Positions 47,454 through 59,054 of a DNA stretch of 64,000 nt are shown here, piece after piece. Source of the DNA: Rugalucina vietnamica. Lineage: Eukaryota > Mollusca > Bivalvia > Lucinida > Lucinidae. The first letter of the stretch is position 1. Every line of letters starts with the position of its first letter. Made by a program: the position numbers and the translations under genes. The notes below the pieces were generated by a model, which made no database searches, had not been told where the DNA came from, and saw nothing but the letters and a program-made list of their open reading frames with translations. The stretch covers positions 36,060,721-36,124,720 of the forward strand of contig OZ024874.1 in assembly GCA_964017185.1 (NCBI GenBank), written 5' to 3'.

Positions 47454-48545
47454 CTTGGTGATGTATTTTACCCAAATTGCAAGGAAGACAATCTATTTTT
47501 GGAATATTGGATTTGCCCATTCTATTGACTTACAGGTATAATAAGAAAACAAACTAAATTACATATAGTTCTACATACTAAATGTTAGATTTTTTTCACA
47601 AGTTGTCTTTGAAAAGACATTTTCTCGTGATTGGAGATTAATGAACATGAGTTATAAAATAGAAAGCAACGGAAGCATGCGGAAGCATTTGTTTACACCC
47701 CTGTGTAGCAAATGGAACAACCCTTCATTGATAATTGGTAGTAAGTGTGCTGGAAGTTTGGATTAGTCTATTATAGTGAATAACACGTTTTACAGGTATG
47801 TCAAGTGAATAAAACAATTAATCATTCAATTTCTACATTCTAAGTACTAGATTTTGTTCATTATAATTTCAAAATGACCAATTTGGACCTTCCTTGTAAA
47901 ATTTATTATACACAGTTATGAAACAGAAAGCAGTGAATCATGTTCATTCTTTTCTTTACACCCCGTTTCGATTGAAGGCATTGTTGTAACGGTCTCAAAT
48001 GGACCAGCCCATATTGATTTAATGTCAACCGAAATAATAAAACTAGTTGCTTTGACACTATATTCTATGTAGCAATGCTTTGATAATAGAATACGTTTCA
48101 TCCTAATACAATGATTATTAGGCTACATCATGAATAACTCCTGAAATATGATCACTAAATATAAATCCATGAATGAAACTGCTTCATGAAAGGACGCCAT
48201 TATTAAATTAATGGAACTGCTTCCTGACTTATGACGTATTTCGAAGTTGGTAGTCCAAGGGTGATTCAGGTACTTCTTAACCAAATTTCGAGAAGCAAAA
48301 ACTCACTATATAGACAAATGAGTACCTTTTAATTTTTACAGAGACCACATAATATCAAAACATCAGCTTTTGAAACTCGTCAAAATTCAATAAATACACT
48401 TTTTGCAATAATTCAGAAGTGAGCACACCCACTTCGGAATAGTCCATTTCAAAACTGGTTTTAAGTATAGGCCTATAAAGGTATTAACTCAAGAATAACT
48501 AGAAAGAGGTTCTTGTTTCAATAATACACTAAGGCCGTAGAAAAG
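47454..48545. other. Unassigned stretch
   Basis: AT-rich with no recognisable gene or repeat. Confidence 0.4.
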
Positions 48546-48547
48546 AA

Positions 48548-48710
48548 AATTTGCTTTTTTTCGGTGAATACCAAATATATTTCATCTCGTGAGTTGAAAA
48601 CATAATAATTTTCACTCGTGCTGCGCACTCGTGAAAATTCTGATGTTTTCAACTCACTTGATGAAATATATTTGGTATTCACCTCAAAAAAGCAAATATC
48701 CTCTATTTAT
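48548..48710. mobile_element. Palindromic MITE (CACTCGTGCTGCGCACTCGTG type)
   Basis: A long hairpin: GAATACCAAATATATTTCAT and AACTCACTTGATGAAATATA arms around a GTGCTGCGCAC centre. The same hairpin with small changes is at 57040-57175. Confidence 0.8.
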
Positions 48711-48810
48711 TAAACTCTTACTCTGTATACAGAGGGTGTTTAAAGAAGCAAGAGAAAATACCCAATGTTTTCTATGTTATAAGAAAATCTCAATTTTAGG
48801 GTGTAGCGTT

Positions 48811-48918
48811 TCTTTGGTCAGTCAGTATATCTCTAGCAAAATTTTGGGTGCTAGATTACCGGTACGTTCTGTGAACAAAAATAAAATTTTAGTCCCTTTC
48901 AAAGTTTGAGAAGTATAT
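48811..48918 (+). mobile_element. Solo right end of the 24.5-kb foldback family
   Basis: ATCTCTAGCAAAATTTTGGG, TGCTAGATTACC, GAACAAAAATAAAATTTT and CAAAGTTTGAG match the right arm of 24535-25506. No partner arm lies nearby. Confidence 0.7.
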
Positions 48919-49302
48919 TTGTTTTGAAGTCAAAATGAAAACAGCGGAATTTTTATTTTGATTTGGGCTTGCGTTGGCAATTTTATGAGTTCTGCGAATG
49001 CTCCGAGCAAGCGGTAAATCAAGAGGCCTGAACTCTGTCGTAAATCAAATGCAATGTATACCTACTTTTACCATTCAGACCTACTTTTACCATTCAGACA
49101 ATAATTTCATCACAGTCCATTGACAATAATTTCATCACAGTCCATCTTAATAACTTGCTTTGAAAATTATGACTATTTCCGCCATATTGTATGCGGGTAG
49201 GTCACGTGGCCTCAAGTATATTTTAATTCTTTTGATGCCATCACTAGAGTATTTTGTCTTAAAATTTTAAACTATATGATTAATAAAAACCAATCTTCAT
49301 AA

Positions 49303-49500
49303 CGGAAGCCCGGTGGCTTAGTGGTAGAGTACAGGACCGGAGCAAGAGGTGCTTGGTTGGATATCTACGTCTGTCATGTAGTGTCCTTGAGCAAGACATT
49401 TTAAGCTTCCCATAGCTCTGGTTAATTACAAAAAAATCTGTATCTCCGTCGCGGCATGACTGAAAATTTGTTGAGTCGGACGCCAAGTCGTCATAACATC
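49303..49500 (+). mobile_element. tRNA-derived SINE
   Basis: TGGCTTAGTGGTAGAGT (49314-49330) is a good A box and GGTTGGATATC (49353-49363) a decayed B box. The following GTGTCCTTGAGCAAGACA block resembles the conserved central domain seen in several animal SINE superfamilies. Followed by a SINE-like body with TCGGACGCCAAGTCG. It would be transcribed by RNA polymerase III if active; the decayed B box suggests it is old. Confidence 0.7.
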
Positions 49501-49984
49501 ACACGTATTTAGCGAATCGACACATAAGACTACTCCGTCTTTACTCCGTAATGCTTATTATTGAGTTTGCATCTCAAGCCAGACCGTGTTAATTTCTTAG
49601 CATTGCAGTTTTATGTGAGCATCGCAGTAGATGTCTTTCAGACATACGAGTAAACCGTAGATATACCATATAATTAAATGATTCCAGTAGCACAGGAATT
49701 GCTATTCATGCCAATAAATTCCGCCTGAATAGCACTATACTGCCAGTAATGCTGACGTCAACCCCTTGTTTCATGGAATTTATAATATTGATTCGTGCAG
49801 CTTACGGTGTAAAACACAATAGTCAATTAAACCGAATTATTAAAAAAATACAAATGTTAAGTGAATGTTTATTCCGATAGCATGCCATATTGTTGTGAAA
49901 ACTCAATTTGCGTCATGGCCCCCGCCCATTGGGGATTAAAGAAATAGATGGGCTGCTTGTGCCTCCGGGCAAAGCTTATACGAT

Positions 49985-50180
49985 GCTGACTGGCTATCTG
50001 AGTGCTGGTTAACCGCTCAGGTCTGAGCCTGCCCAGGAAAAGTGGTTCCAAGTCGAACCATCTGCATATAAGCCCTTTTGGCTTTGTTTGATGGTTATAT
50101 TTAAAGCACTAGTTGGATCATCCTCATTTTGGGTAAGAGTCCCATAAAGTGGAGGCAACGTCCCAACGTCCTTGACGACA
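49985..50180 (+). repeat. Dispersed repeat shared with 12.03-12.25 kb
   Basis: GGTTAACCGCTCAG, GTCTGAGCCTGCCCAGG, AAAAGTGGTTC and GTGGAGGCAACGTCCCAAC blocks in the same order as at 12.03-12.25 kb. Confidence 0.55.
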
Positions 50181-50367
50181 CTGTTGAAGACGGATGCAAC
50201 AGGATTCCATTCAAATAGATTAAGAACTTGTTTCGTGCCGAAAAATTACTTGGGGTATAGGTAAAATACTTTGACCGTGCTGCTTGAACTCACGTGTCTG
50301 GATCGTAATTCAGCGCGAATATGTGATAGTCATAAAGTTTTGTGGGGCAAAAACATAAACACATTAA

Positions 50368-50832
50368 GCACCAGTCATTTGTATCCCCGGCCCCCTAGGT
50401 CCGGGGATAGCAGGGACACAGCGGGGCTTAAGTGCCGAGACTTAACCTTGGATGTGTCCCGGCAGTGCCAGTGATATGCCGGGCTTTTAATTTCCCACCA
50501 AAAAACACGTTCACATTAAGTCAAATTAGATATTAGTTGTATTTTTTTTTTTAACATTTTATCAAGTTTATGGTCATTGTTTAATTTGCAAATGTATATG
50601 TACATTTACATGCAGAAATTTAAGCTCCTCTCTCTCTTATTTCATTAGAACAACTCTTAGCTGTTGTTCCACAGTTGTCAGTCGTCTCCGAGGAGCCGGG
50701 GCTTTTAGCGGGGTTTTTACCACAAATATGACCCCGCTTTGCCGGGCTTTTAGCGGGGCTTTAAAAACTGAAAAGTTAAACGCCCCGCTATTCCCCGGCC
50801 CCAGGGCAGCCGTGGATACAAATGACTGGTGC
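50368..50832 (-). mobile_element. MITE with GCACCAGTCATTTGTATCC termini, copy 2
   Basis: The reverse of 27077-27515. Both termini are well kept (GCACCAGTCATTTGTATCC and its complement) and TA-containing flanks (ATTAA / ATTAC) border it. Subterminal GC-rich CCCCGGCCCC and GCGGGGCTTT blocks flank an AT-rich centre. Confidence 0.8.
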
Positions 50833-51925
50833 ATTACCAAATTACCTAATTCTCATCATGAATATGTTTAGTGTGGTATTAAGCGGCACGGTCAGTATTT
50901 TACCTACACGTGAATACATCTTTTCTGTAATATGGGTACGACTTTCGACAGCCCCTCTGAAACCACTGGGTGCTTCCTTGGTCCCGATATAGAAAGGTTT
51001 TGTTTGACGTTTTGGCAACGGATTTTGTTCTACTACATTAACACTGCAAATCTCCACAAAACAGGGTTGTGAATAACATTAATTGCATAATTTATATCAC
51101 CTCTTAACGAATCAAATAAACTCTTACCATAAAATTGCATTCAAAGCTCTATTTTATGACTTGAAATTCTTTCAGTGAAGTCATAAATTGAAATCAAATC
51201 AAATCATTGACCAAATTCTAGGAATTATTGTAGAAAATAATCTGATACCAGATTCAAACAAAACCAAATTCTATCTTGAACTATAGTAAAAATCAAACAA
51301 AACCTTTATAAGACACTATCGGGACCAGTGTGAAACATAGATATGCAAAGTGCGTATTTTTATGGCAGGTGGCAGGTGAATTATCTTGTTACAGTAAAGA
51401 TTTTCGGCTCCGATTTATTCAACCCGTGATTCATTCAACCCCATGCAAGGTAATTATCGGACACCAGCTATTTAAAACCCAAACGAAATAACCACTCCCA
51501 GGGAGGCTGATCCTAGTGTCGACCTAAGAGCAAACATTGATGTTGTATAATCTTTTCTAAACATATCTTAAATTCTGATTAAATAATGATAAATTCGATA
51601 GGTGTGGGGTGGGTGTCTAAATTTTGAATTTAGCAAATAGGGGGAAAACATTTGGGATGGTCCATTAACTATTTACAAGAAGCTAGAGAGAGGCATACTT
51701 AACCGTATACCTCTGGACCCTTGGTTTAAATACGGGCCTTAAATTCTTACGTGGTCTTAGATGCGACCACTGAAGAAGGAAGATTATTCCACTACGGAAT
51801 AGTCATTGAGAAGAATGAATTATTCAGGGCAAGTAGGACACGTATCTTGTGTATCATGAGATGCCCTTGTATATCTTAGTCTGGGTGCCGGGGTCATCAA
51901 GAGACACTGTACCGGAGTGAATATT
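50833..51925. other. Unassigned stretch
   Basis: No supported gene or repeat. Confidence 0.4.
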
Positions 51926-51934
51926 GTAAAAGGA

Positions 51935-52720
51935 AGACTTTAGCCAACGGTCCTCCAGGGTGGACAATAAAATTCATCAATCATGTCATCGACGCTATTA
52001 TGCCATCGCCTGCAGACCCACCTGGCTGCTGTCTTCTGCACTTTCTCCACCTTTTTTGTCTCGGTTTCATTATAGGGATGCCAAATAGGAGCTGCATACT
52101 CGAGCTGGGGGCGAAACAATATTTGGCATGCAACTTCCTGCTTATGCCGAGGTGCAAGTGCCAAACTGTGCCAAAGAAAACCCAATGTCTTAGTTGCTTT
52201 TGAAGAGATTTCAGAAACATGTTGACCCCATTCCAAGTTGTCAGTAGTAGTTAATCCAAGGTATATAGCGGACTGAAGAACACTGTTTCAGTGTTTGATG
52301 CAGTGAGTAGTTAAAGTGTCTTAATTGCTAATGAGGTGCCGGGTCACCCTCATTGACATTTGGCAACATTAAATTTCATTTGCCAATCGGTCTCCCATTG
52401 TGCTAGGCTATTCAGGTCATCCTGTAAGATCTGGCAATCTGTGAGGGCTTTTATATTTCTATACAGAACACAATAATCGGCAAAGAGGCGAACGGGTAAC
52501 CTGATATTGTCCAGAAGATCATTTATGAAAATCAAGAAAAGGACCGGTCCCAAGATATCTCTGATAGCTTTTTGGACATGTGCTCTGAACCGTTTGTAGT
52601 GGTTTTTGATATCAGGGTTGCTTGACCTGCGAGCACGAATATTTACTAATGAGGCGTTTGATCGAGCTATCGATCCATGGTTGGTCATTTTTGTCGGAAT
52701 AAACCTTTCAATAGCCACTT
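51935..52720 (-). pseudogene. LINE reverse transcriptase, internally deleted
   Basis: Minus-strand frame 52350-52718 carries MAIERFIPTKMTNHGSIAR and YKRFRAHVQKAIRD, then jumps straight to ILGPVLFLIFINDLLDNI and RLFADYCVLYR. The first catalytic block of the RT is therefore deleted and the second reads ADYC where ADDC is expected, losing a catalytic aspartate. Frame 51940-52236 supplies the C-terminal part (TKTLGFLWHSLALAPRH; FRPQLEYAAPIWHPY). Typical of an abundant APE-type LINE family (CR1/Jockey-like). Dead copy. Confidence 0.85.
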
Positions 52721-52744
52721 AAAACTGACACATATGTCATTGAC

Positions 52745-53420
52745 TTACATGCGACTGTGGTCAGGTGATTGCCTTTGAGGTACCCCCTCTGGTGCCTGCA
52801 TGATGCTCCACTCAATATCCCTTCAGCTAAAGTCACCTCCAACAAAGAAATGAGCATGTTTGCTTCACCTGCTCTGTCTTTCCGAATAGCATCAAAAGAA
52901 TCTGGGAAAATTTCTGAGTTTTTTTTACTTCAGGGGTTAACCATGACTCATTCCCCAAAATGATGTCTGGTTTAGCCGAGTCAATGACAGTATGAATTTC
53001 AGGCTTCTTGTTCTTAAGAGACTAATGACAACTCTTGATCAAAATTCTAAGTGGATGATTCAATAACGCCTTCTTGGTCTTTGTCTTGGCTTCTTTCTGT
53101 GGCACAATAGGCGAAAGAGCTGCCTTGGGACCAATTTTGTCTGGTACCGGACTGTCAGGTTCAGACAAGGTTGACAGAGTCTCAAACCTGTTACTATATA
53201 TATCTCGAGAGAACAAAGACGTAGAAAAGTTTGGCATTCCACACCTTAAGCATTTCCATGAAATTTTTTTCATGGAAATGCTTTTACTCAATGATCTGTT
53301 GTAAACACCATACATAGTTGTGACGTGTCTATGTGGTACCAGACACTGCAAGTATCACAATAAATCCCTCGGTCTTCCCAACCAACACTGACATGACAGA
53401 GGTGAATCATCAGAACGGAC
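52745..53420 (-). pseudogene. LINE ORF2 N-terminus and endonuclease remnant
   Basis: Continues the same element 5' of the RT. Minus-strand frames show CDTCSVWYH and WKCLRCGMPNFS (a PHD-like Cys/His finger split by a frameshift at about 53.28 kb), NRFETLSTLSEPDSPVP, then HPLRILI and IIWGNESWL-like endonuclease sequence (written in the DNA as IILGNESWLTPEV at about 52.95 kb). After about 52.85 kb the frame breaks. Most of the endonuclease is missing. Confidence 0.75.
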
Positions 53421-54060
53421 ATCCTATGAATTACTCATCAATAGGACAAAAAAGTATAAATGTAGAAATTTACCTGAGTTGTGGCCATCCTTAATCTAAA
53501 AATTAAAACACTGAAACATAAGTTGGTCATCGTGTGCTGTTCTTAGATTAATGGTCGAATAAACCGAAAAGAAAGTTACAAGAATGTCCAAGAATCTTTG
53601 CTAAACGAATTGCCAACAGCAGGCAAGCAATTGAAAAGGGGGTGTCAAACAAAAAAGTGTTTCAGTACCTTGTGACTTTTCTGGGTATTGAGGGGCAGTT
53701 TGAATAAAGTAGTAGCTGGAAATTTACCTAAGCTTACCAACATCACAATCAGTTCAGATTTCTTTTTAGAAATTGACTACCTGTATTTAGTTGTCCGCCA
53801 TGTTGTTTTTCCGGAAGTGGTCTGTAAAAACCGGGATCAAAAACGGTATCGGGGCTAAAATTCTACGTGTGCCGAAATTATCAAATTTGTAAAGATATGC
53901 AGAAGATATGCTCTAGGCAGAAGATATGCTCTAACCTCACAGTTTTGGTGAAAAATGAGAAAATATTAAGAAATAAAAGTAAAAAAAAAAAAAAAAAATA
54001 AAGAACTCATCTCGAATTACTGAAAAAATCAAAAAATATATCCTTGAAAACAGGAAGCCG
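53421..54060. other. Unassigned stretch
   Basis: An A tract lies at about 53982-53998; otherwise nothing recognised. Confidence 0.4.
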
Positions 54061-54065
54061 CACTA

Positions 54066-54737
54066 CGTGCGCATGCGCCGGTATGACTATATAGCGAAAG
54101 GAACGTTCCTTTCGCGAAAGGAAGATTTTCACACGAAAGGAAGATTTTATTTCAAAATTTTGGACTCATTGACTATAATTGTGCATGTTTTAAGTTTTAA
54201 TCGTTTAAGGGAAATATGGAATAGCTTTTGTATGACGTTCACTTCACTTTCAATTGATTTTATAAAACCGTAAGACAAGCGATGAGCTTTCCTTTCGTAA
54301 CAGAAAATCTTTTTTTTCGCCAATGCGTCTAGTGCTAAATATCATTTGCTGTCCTCCATTTTTTCTCAATAGTAAAATTGTAATATGCTTTTTTTTTACT
54401 TATTTTTTTTTATTGCAGAATGTATAAAAAGACACAAAAGCTGATAGGCAGCGATGATGATAATGATATATTTAAAAGCGTTCCTTTCGTAAGCAAATCT
54501 TCCTTTCGTCGCCTTAATTAGTGAGCTTTTTTATTAATAAGTTCCTCTTTTTGCACAAAATAACTTTTTGGACATTTTACATGATATTATTTTATTACAA
54601 CATACATGTATATAACAGAACAGTTAAAACCTGTTAAATATCAATGGCGATAATGATAAAATGTTCCTTTCGTAAAAATATTCCTTTCGCGAAAGGAACC
54701 TTCCTTTCGTTATTTTGCTATACCCCGCATGCGCACC
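54066..54737. mobile_element. TIR element filled with CGAAAGGAA words
   Basis: Left GTGCGCATGCG...TATAGCGAAAGGAA and right TTCCTTTCGTTATTTTGCTATA...CGCATGCGCAC are inverted over about 60 bp. CGAAAGGAA or TTCCTTTCG occurs at least nine times (54090-54150, 54288, 54483, 54503, 54664, 54681-54710) and forms TTCCTTTCGCGAAAGGAA palindromes. The interior is AT-rich and non-coding. Confidence 0.75.
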
Positions 54738-55527
54738 CACCCTATTTTCATATGCGTTCGACGATTTCAGCCGTTAATTATTTTTAAAAACTTCAATTTG
54801 TCCGACAATCGCCGAACATGTCCGATAGATACCTGGTTTGTGTCCCCTTTAAAAAACAAGCGCCATCTATTGCGTGTCAGGAGGAGGTAACTCATGCAAG
54901 TTGCGGCTTTCGTAAAACTATCAGCAACAATTATTTTGAAGAAAGTGTTACTGAAAATGAAAGTGTTACTGAAAACAATGGTCCTGTCTCCAGAAAACCG
55001 AATTTTGTCCGCGATAATACCTCGATTGATGTTATGTTCGTAGTGGTCTGCCGCTGACTTTTCGGTGCACCACGTTGAAAGAGTATTACGACAACCACAC
55101 CTTAATGATACAACAACAACCAGCACCTAAACATATCTGCTGTACTCCCATAACTAAGGTTATCCTTAACTTGCTTCTCGCCACTCCTGCACCATTCTCC
55201 ATAGCAAGGGCTGTCTAATACTGTCGAATCATGGTCCTTCTATATTCCTGGGTCACTACTATTGATGTAACAATATAACACTTGGGCTTTATCAGTTTGA
55301 GCGAGTACATGCGACAAAGACACGTTTGAAATATCTGTGCGACAACTTCATTTTTACTGCAGGTTCAGTGTCACGGCAAGTCAAGATGATTATGTAATTA
55401 CTCCAACAATAAAATGCGTTGTAGTAAATATCGAGATACAGATACACTGTTTTGATAACACAAGTGATCAGCAAGAACGATACAAACACTGGAAGGTGGT
55501 AATGCTTTTGTATGGTTCTGTTTAGTT

Positions 55528-55528
<1 letters not shown>
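54738..55528. other. Unassigned stretch
   Basis: A direct repeat GAAAGTGTTACTGAAAA (about 54941 and 54959) is the only feature seen. Confidence 0.4.

Positions 55529-55529
<1 letters not shown>

Positions 55530-55565
<36 letters not shown>
55530..55565. repeat. (TC)n microsatellite
   Basis: CT dinucleotides, giving the RE-repeat frame on the minus strand. Confidence 0.95.
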
Positions 55566-55568
<3 letters not shown>

Positions 55569-55592
55569 CAAAAACTCTAATATTTTATCATT

Positions 55593-55830
55593 TGAGCCGC
55601 GACGCGAGAAAACCGGTCTTCGGGATTTCCGACCAGGTCCGACACAAACCGGCCTGTACAAGCTCAGAAGCAGGCTAGAAGCTTGAAATTTCGGATTTAA
55701 GAAGAAGAGAATTTGTACTATCCGTGTAGCGAAAACAAAGGCGCTGATCAGCTTCGCGGTTACCGCGAAGCTGATCTGCGCCTTTGTTTTCGCCTAGGCA
55801 AAAATCCGGTTTTCTCACGATGCGGCTCAT
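55593..55830. mobile_element. TIR element with near-perfect central palindrome
   Basis: Outer TIR: GAGCCGCGACGCGAGAAAAC at 55594 and its complement ending at 55828. Central hairpin 55729-55762 with 55763-55796: GCGAAAACAAAGGCGC, then CAGCTTCGCGGT on the left, mirrored almost exactly. A decayed copy is at 30930-31060. Both strands give similar frames (ENKGADQLRG...), which is a repeat artefact, not a protein. Confidence 0.8.
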
Positions 55831-56060
55831 TTTATCTTGTGCAATCATATAAGCCATGCAATCTTTTGCGTAGTAGGATCTGTTCTGGACTTGTAGCGAA
55901 AGAAAGCTCAGCCTAACTCGATCCAGGCTGTAACGAGGCTGTTTCGGATTAGGTAAGAACGCTTAACATGAACAAATTCGTAGATTAATCATCTGCGTGG
56001 CAAGAGTTTAATCAGTGTTATGCGGCTTTTTTCAAGATGTAAAACCTATTTCTACCTGTT

Positions 56061-56061
<1 letters not shown>

Positions 56062-56110
<49 letters not shown>
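56062..56110. repeat. T tract, about 49 nt
   Basis: Uninterrupted T homopolymer. Confidence 0.95.
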
Positions 56111-56112
<2 letters not shown>

Positions 56113-56535
56113 ATAGCTTCTCATTTGCTTCTGCATATAAGTATTAAGCTGTAAGTAATCCACAAATTGTGCACACGACATAGTGATGTGAAAATTTAGG
56201 TTCTTATTCTGCCAGCTTTTAGTAATGACGTATTTACGGTCACGTTGACGTTTACATTTAAGTCAGTCTTGGATGCGACAAATGTCTGGTAAGCAGCTTT
56301 CCGAGAAGCAAAACTACTTTTCCAAAGAAAATTATCAAATTTACAGCTTTCAACATGATTTATTAATGGAGAACGATCAACAATACCATCTAATTAAAGC
56401 AAACATTTTGCTGCATTTATTTTAATTTCGGTCAAGGAATAACTTTCAATAAGTGAGATCTTGAACTTTGAAATTTCTGGAACGAAGTGACCGCCATTTT
56501 CAATATTTAATTAGAAACTTTACAATAAATAAAAA
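56111..56535. other. Unassigned stretch
   Basis: No recognisable gene or repeat before the ACTGATATCAAA cluster. Confidence 0.4.
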
Positions 56536-56540
56536 CAAGC

Positions 56541-57010
56541 TATATTTTGTTTTTATTTTATACTTTACAGTGAAAACCAATGTATATTAAAACTTAATAA
56601 AATTGGTATTTTCATTGATATGAAATTTCACTGATATCAAATCTCACTGATATCAAAAGTCACTGATATCAGCCTATATCTTTACTGTAGAAGAGGAACT
56701 ACTTTTTTCACGTAATAAATCTAAAAAGCATAAAATAAGAAAATTTGCTTTTCAAAAAAGCACATGTCCTCTATTTATTTTATACTTTACTGTGAAAACT
56801 AATGTATATCAAAACATGATAGAATTGATATTTTCATTGATATGAAATTTCACTGATATCAAATCTCACTGATATCAAACTGACATCAGCGTATATCTTC
56901 ACTGTAGAAGAGGAACTACTTTTAGTATACAATAAAATTTGCTTTTTTTTTTTTTTAGGCGAATACCATATATATTTCAACGAGTGAGTTGAAAACAGTA
57001 TATTTAAATA
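56541..57010 (+). repeat. ACTGATATCAAA cluster, unit 1 (uninterrupted)
   Basis: Two half units, each TTTTATACTTTAC(A/T)GTG followed by TTCACTGATATCAAATCTCA and ending CTGTAGAAGAGGAACTACT, then AGTATACAATAAAATTTGC and GGCGAATACCATATATATTTC. This copy has no insertions and serves as the empty-site reference for units 2 and 3. Confidence 0.85.
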
Positions 57011-57014
57011 TATA

Positions 57015-57180
57015 GAGGATATTTGATTATTTGAGGTGAATACAAAATATATTTCATCGAGTGAGTTGAAAATATCAGAATTTTCACGAGTGCGCAGCAC
57101 GAGTGAAAATTTTGATGTTTTCAACTCACGAGATGAAATATATTTGGTATTCACCGAAAAAAAGCAAATGTTCTTTTTTT
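57015..57180. mobile_element. Palindromic MITE, second copy of the 48.55-kb type
   Basis: AATATATTTCATCGAGTGAG and its mirrored CTCACGAGATGAAATATATT around a GAGTGCGCAGCACGAGTG centre. Near match to 48548-48710. Confidence 0.85.
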
Positions 57181-57194
57181 TTATACAATACACG

Positions 57195-57580
57195 GGCATT
57201 TTCCTATTCACAAAGCAGGCGGTAAAAATGCGAAAACCAAAAATTTTTGAAAACACGAATAATTTTGGTACCACATTGTTCCTTACGTTCTAACTAAGAA
57301 AATGAATACCCACACTTTATGTTTTCGTTCATAAATAACGGAGTTATAGGCGTTTGAATTTGTGAAGTGAGACGCATTTAATGACGTCAAGTAAATGGAA
57401 ACGTCAGAAGTAATCCAAAAAATCTGACGTCATTACAGTGAAGATATAGGCTGATATCACTCACTAGTGACTTTTGATATCAGTGAGATTTGATATCAGT
57501 GAAATTTCATATCAATGAAAATACCAATTTTATCAAGTTTTGATAAACATTGGTTTGCACTGTAAAGTATAAAATAAAAG
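57195..57580 (-). repeat. Inverted copy of the 42.26-kb repeat
   Basis: Reverse complement of 42256-42660, including CCACACTTTATGTTTTCG, CATAAATAACGGAGTTATAG and CCAAAAAATCTGACGTC. Confidence 0.85.
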
Positions 57581-57584
57581 GTAT

Positions 57585-58014
57585 ATTTTGTTTTTATTTT
57601 ATACTTTACAGTGAAAACCAATGTATATTGAAACTTAATAAAATTGGTATTTTCATTGATATGAAATTTCACTGATATCAAATCTCACTGATATCAAAAG
57701 TCACTGGTGACTGATATCAGCCTATATCTTTACTGTAGAAGAGGAACTACTTTTTTCACGTAATAAATCTAAAAAGTATAAAATAAGAAAATTTGCTTTT
57801 CAAAAAAAGCAAATGTCCTCTATTTATTTTATACTTTACTGTGAAAACTAATGTATATCAAAACATGATAGAATTGATATTTTCATTGATATGAAATTTC
57901 ACTGATATCAAATCTCACTGATATCAAACTGACATCAGCGTATATCTTCACTGTAGAAGAGGAACTTCTTTTAGTATACAATAAAATTTTTGCTTTTTTT
58001 AGGCGAATACCATA
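57585..58014 (+). repeat. ACTGATATCAAA cluster, unit 2
   Basis: Close repeat of 56541-56970, interrupted at ACCATA (58014) by the element at 58015-58615 and resuming at 58616. Confidence 0.85.
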
Positions 58015-58615
58015 TGAACCTCAGCGTGACAAAATGTACCTTCGGACATTCTGACATTACTAGTAGTAAGCAACAGAAAGCGGAAAACTGATGTAACATA
58101 CGTTTTAGAAATAACACTGTATTTGTAATCTTTGAACACTTGGCTACAAAATTAAGGAGTTTCAAAACATATTTATTTTCAATATTTGGAGTTATCTTCC
58201 CTTGTTTTAGCCCATATTACACATACTTTTCCTATATCTATCGTTAAACGGTAACCATAGCAACTGCATCATCATAAAAATAGACAAAATAACTACGTCA
58301 GATTGCCTGTAAGGATGGTATGCTTCTAAGTTAACAAAAAATTCTGACCAGTGCTTAAAATGTTTTAAGCAAATGCATCGAGTTTTGTTAGCTCTACTAA
58401 CATACAGAAATGCATTACGCAATTTTGACGTCATTTTTCAGGACAATGACGTCTGTATGGTTCATATAGTAAATTGGTCATATCTCACAAAATAACTGGA
58501 ATAATCTGGCCAATTAAAGACTATCAGATTCTAGAAACATCATGCATTCAAAGTATTTTTGTTTTTCCAATACTAAAAAAGTGCCCGAAGGTACATTTTC
58601 TCACGTTGTGGCCCA
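58015..58615 (+). mobile_element. TGAACC-family TIR element, complete copy
   Basis: Begins TGAACCTCAGCGTGACAAAA and ends with the inverse (TTTTCTCACGTTGTGGCCCA); the inner TIR core AAAATGTACCTTCGG is shared. Removing it and one TA gives ACCATATATATTTCAACG, exactly the sequence of the uninterrupted unit 1, so the target duplication is TA. 601 bp, non-coding. Truncated relatives at 630-840 and 8202-8540. TA duplication is typical of Tc1/mariner-type elements. Confidence 0.9.
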
Positions 58616-59054
58616 TATATATTTCAACGAGTGAGTTGAAAACAGTATATTTAAATGTAAGGTATATTTTGTTTTTATTTTATACTTTACAGTGAAAACC
58701 AATGTATATTAAAACTTAATAAAATTGGTATTTTCATTGATATGAAATTTCACTGATTTCAAATCTCACTGATATCAAAAGTCACTGGTGACTGATATCA
58801 GCCTATATCTTTACTGTAGAAGAGGAACTACTTTTTTCACGTAATAAATCTAAAAAGTATAAAATAAGAAAATTTGCTTTTCAAGAAAGCAAATGTCCTC
58901 TATTTATTTTATACTTTACTGTGAAAACTAATGTTTATCAAAACATGATAGAATTGATATTTTCATTGATATGAAATTTCACTGATATCAAATCTCACTG
59001 ATATCAAACTGACATCAGCGTATATCTTCACTGTAGAAGAGGAACTACTGTTAC
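58616..59054 (+). repeat. ACTGATATCAAA cluster, unit 3
   Basis: Third copy of the unit, interrupted after GAGGAACTACT by the element at 59055-59681 and resuming with TTTTAGTATACAATAAA to about 59760. Confidence 0.85.
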
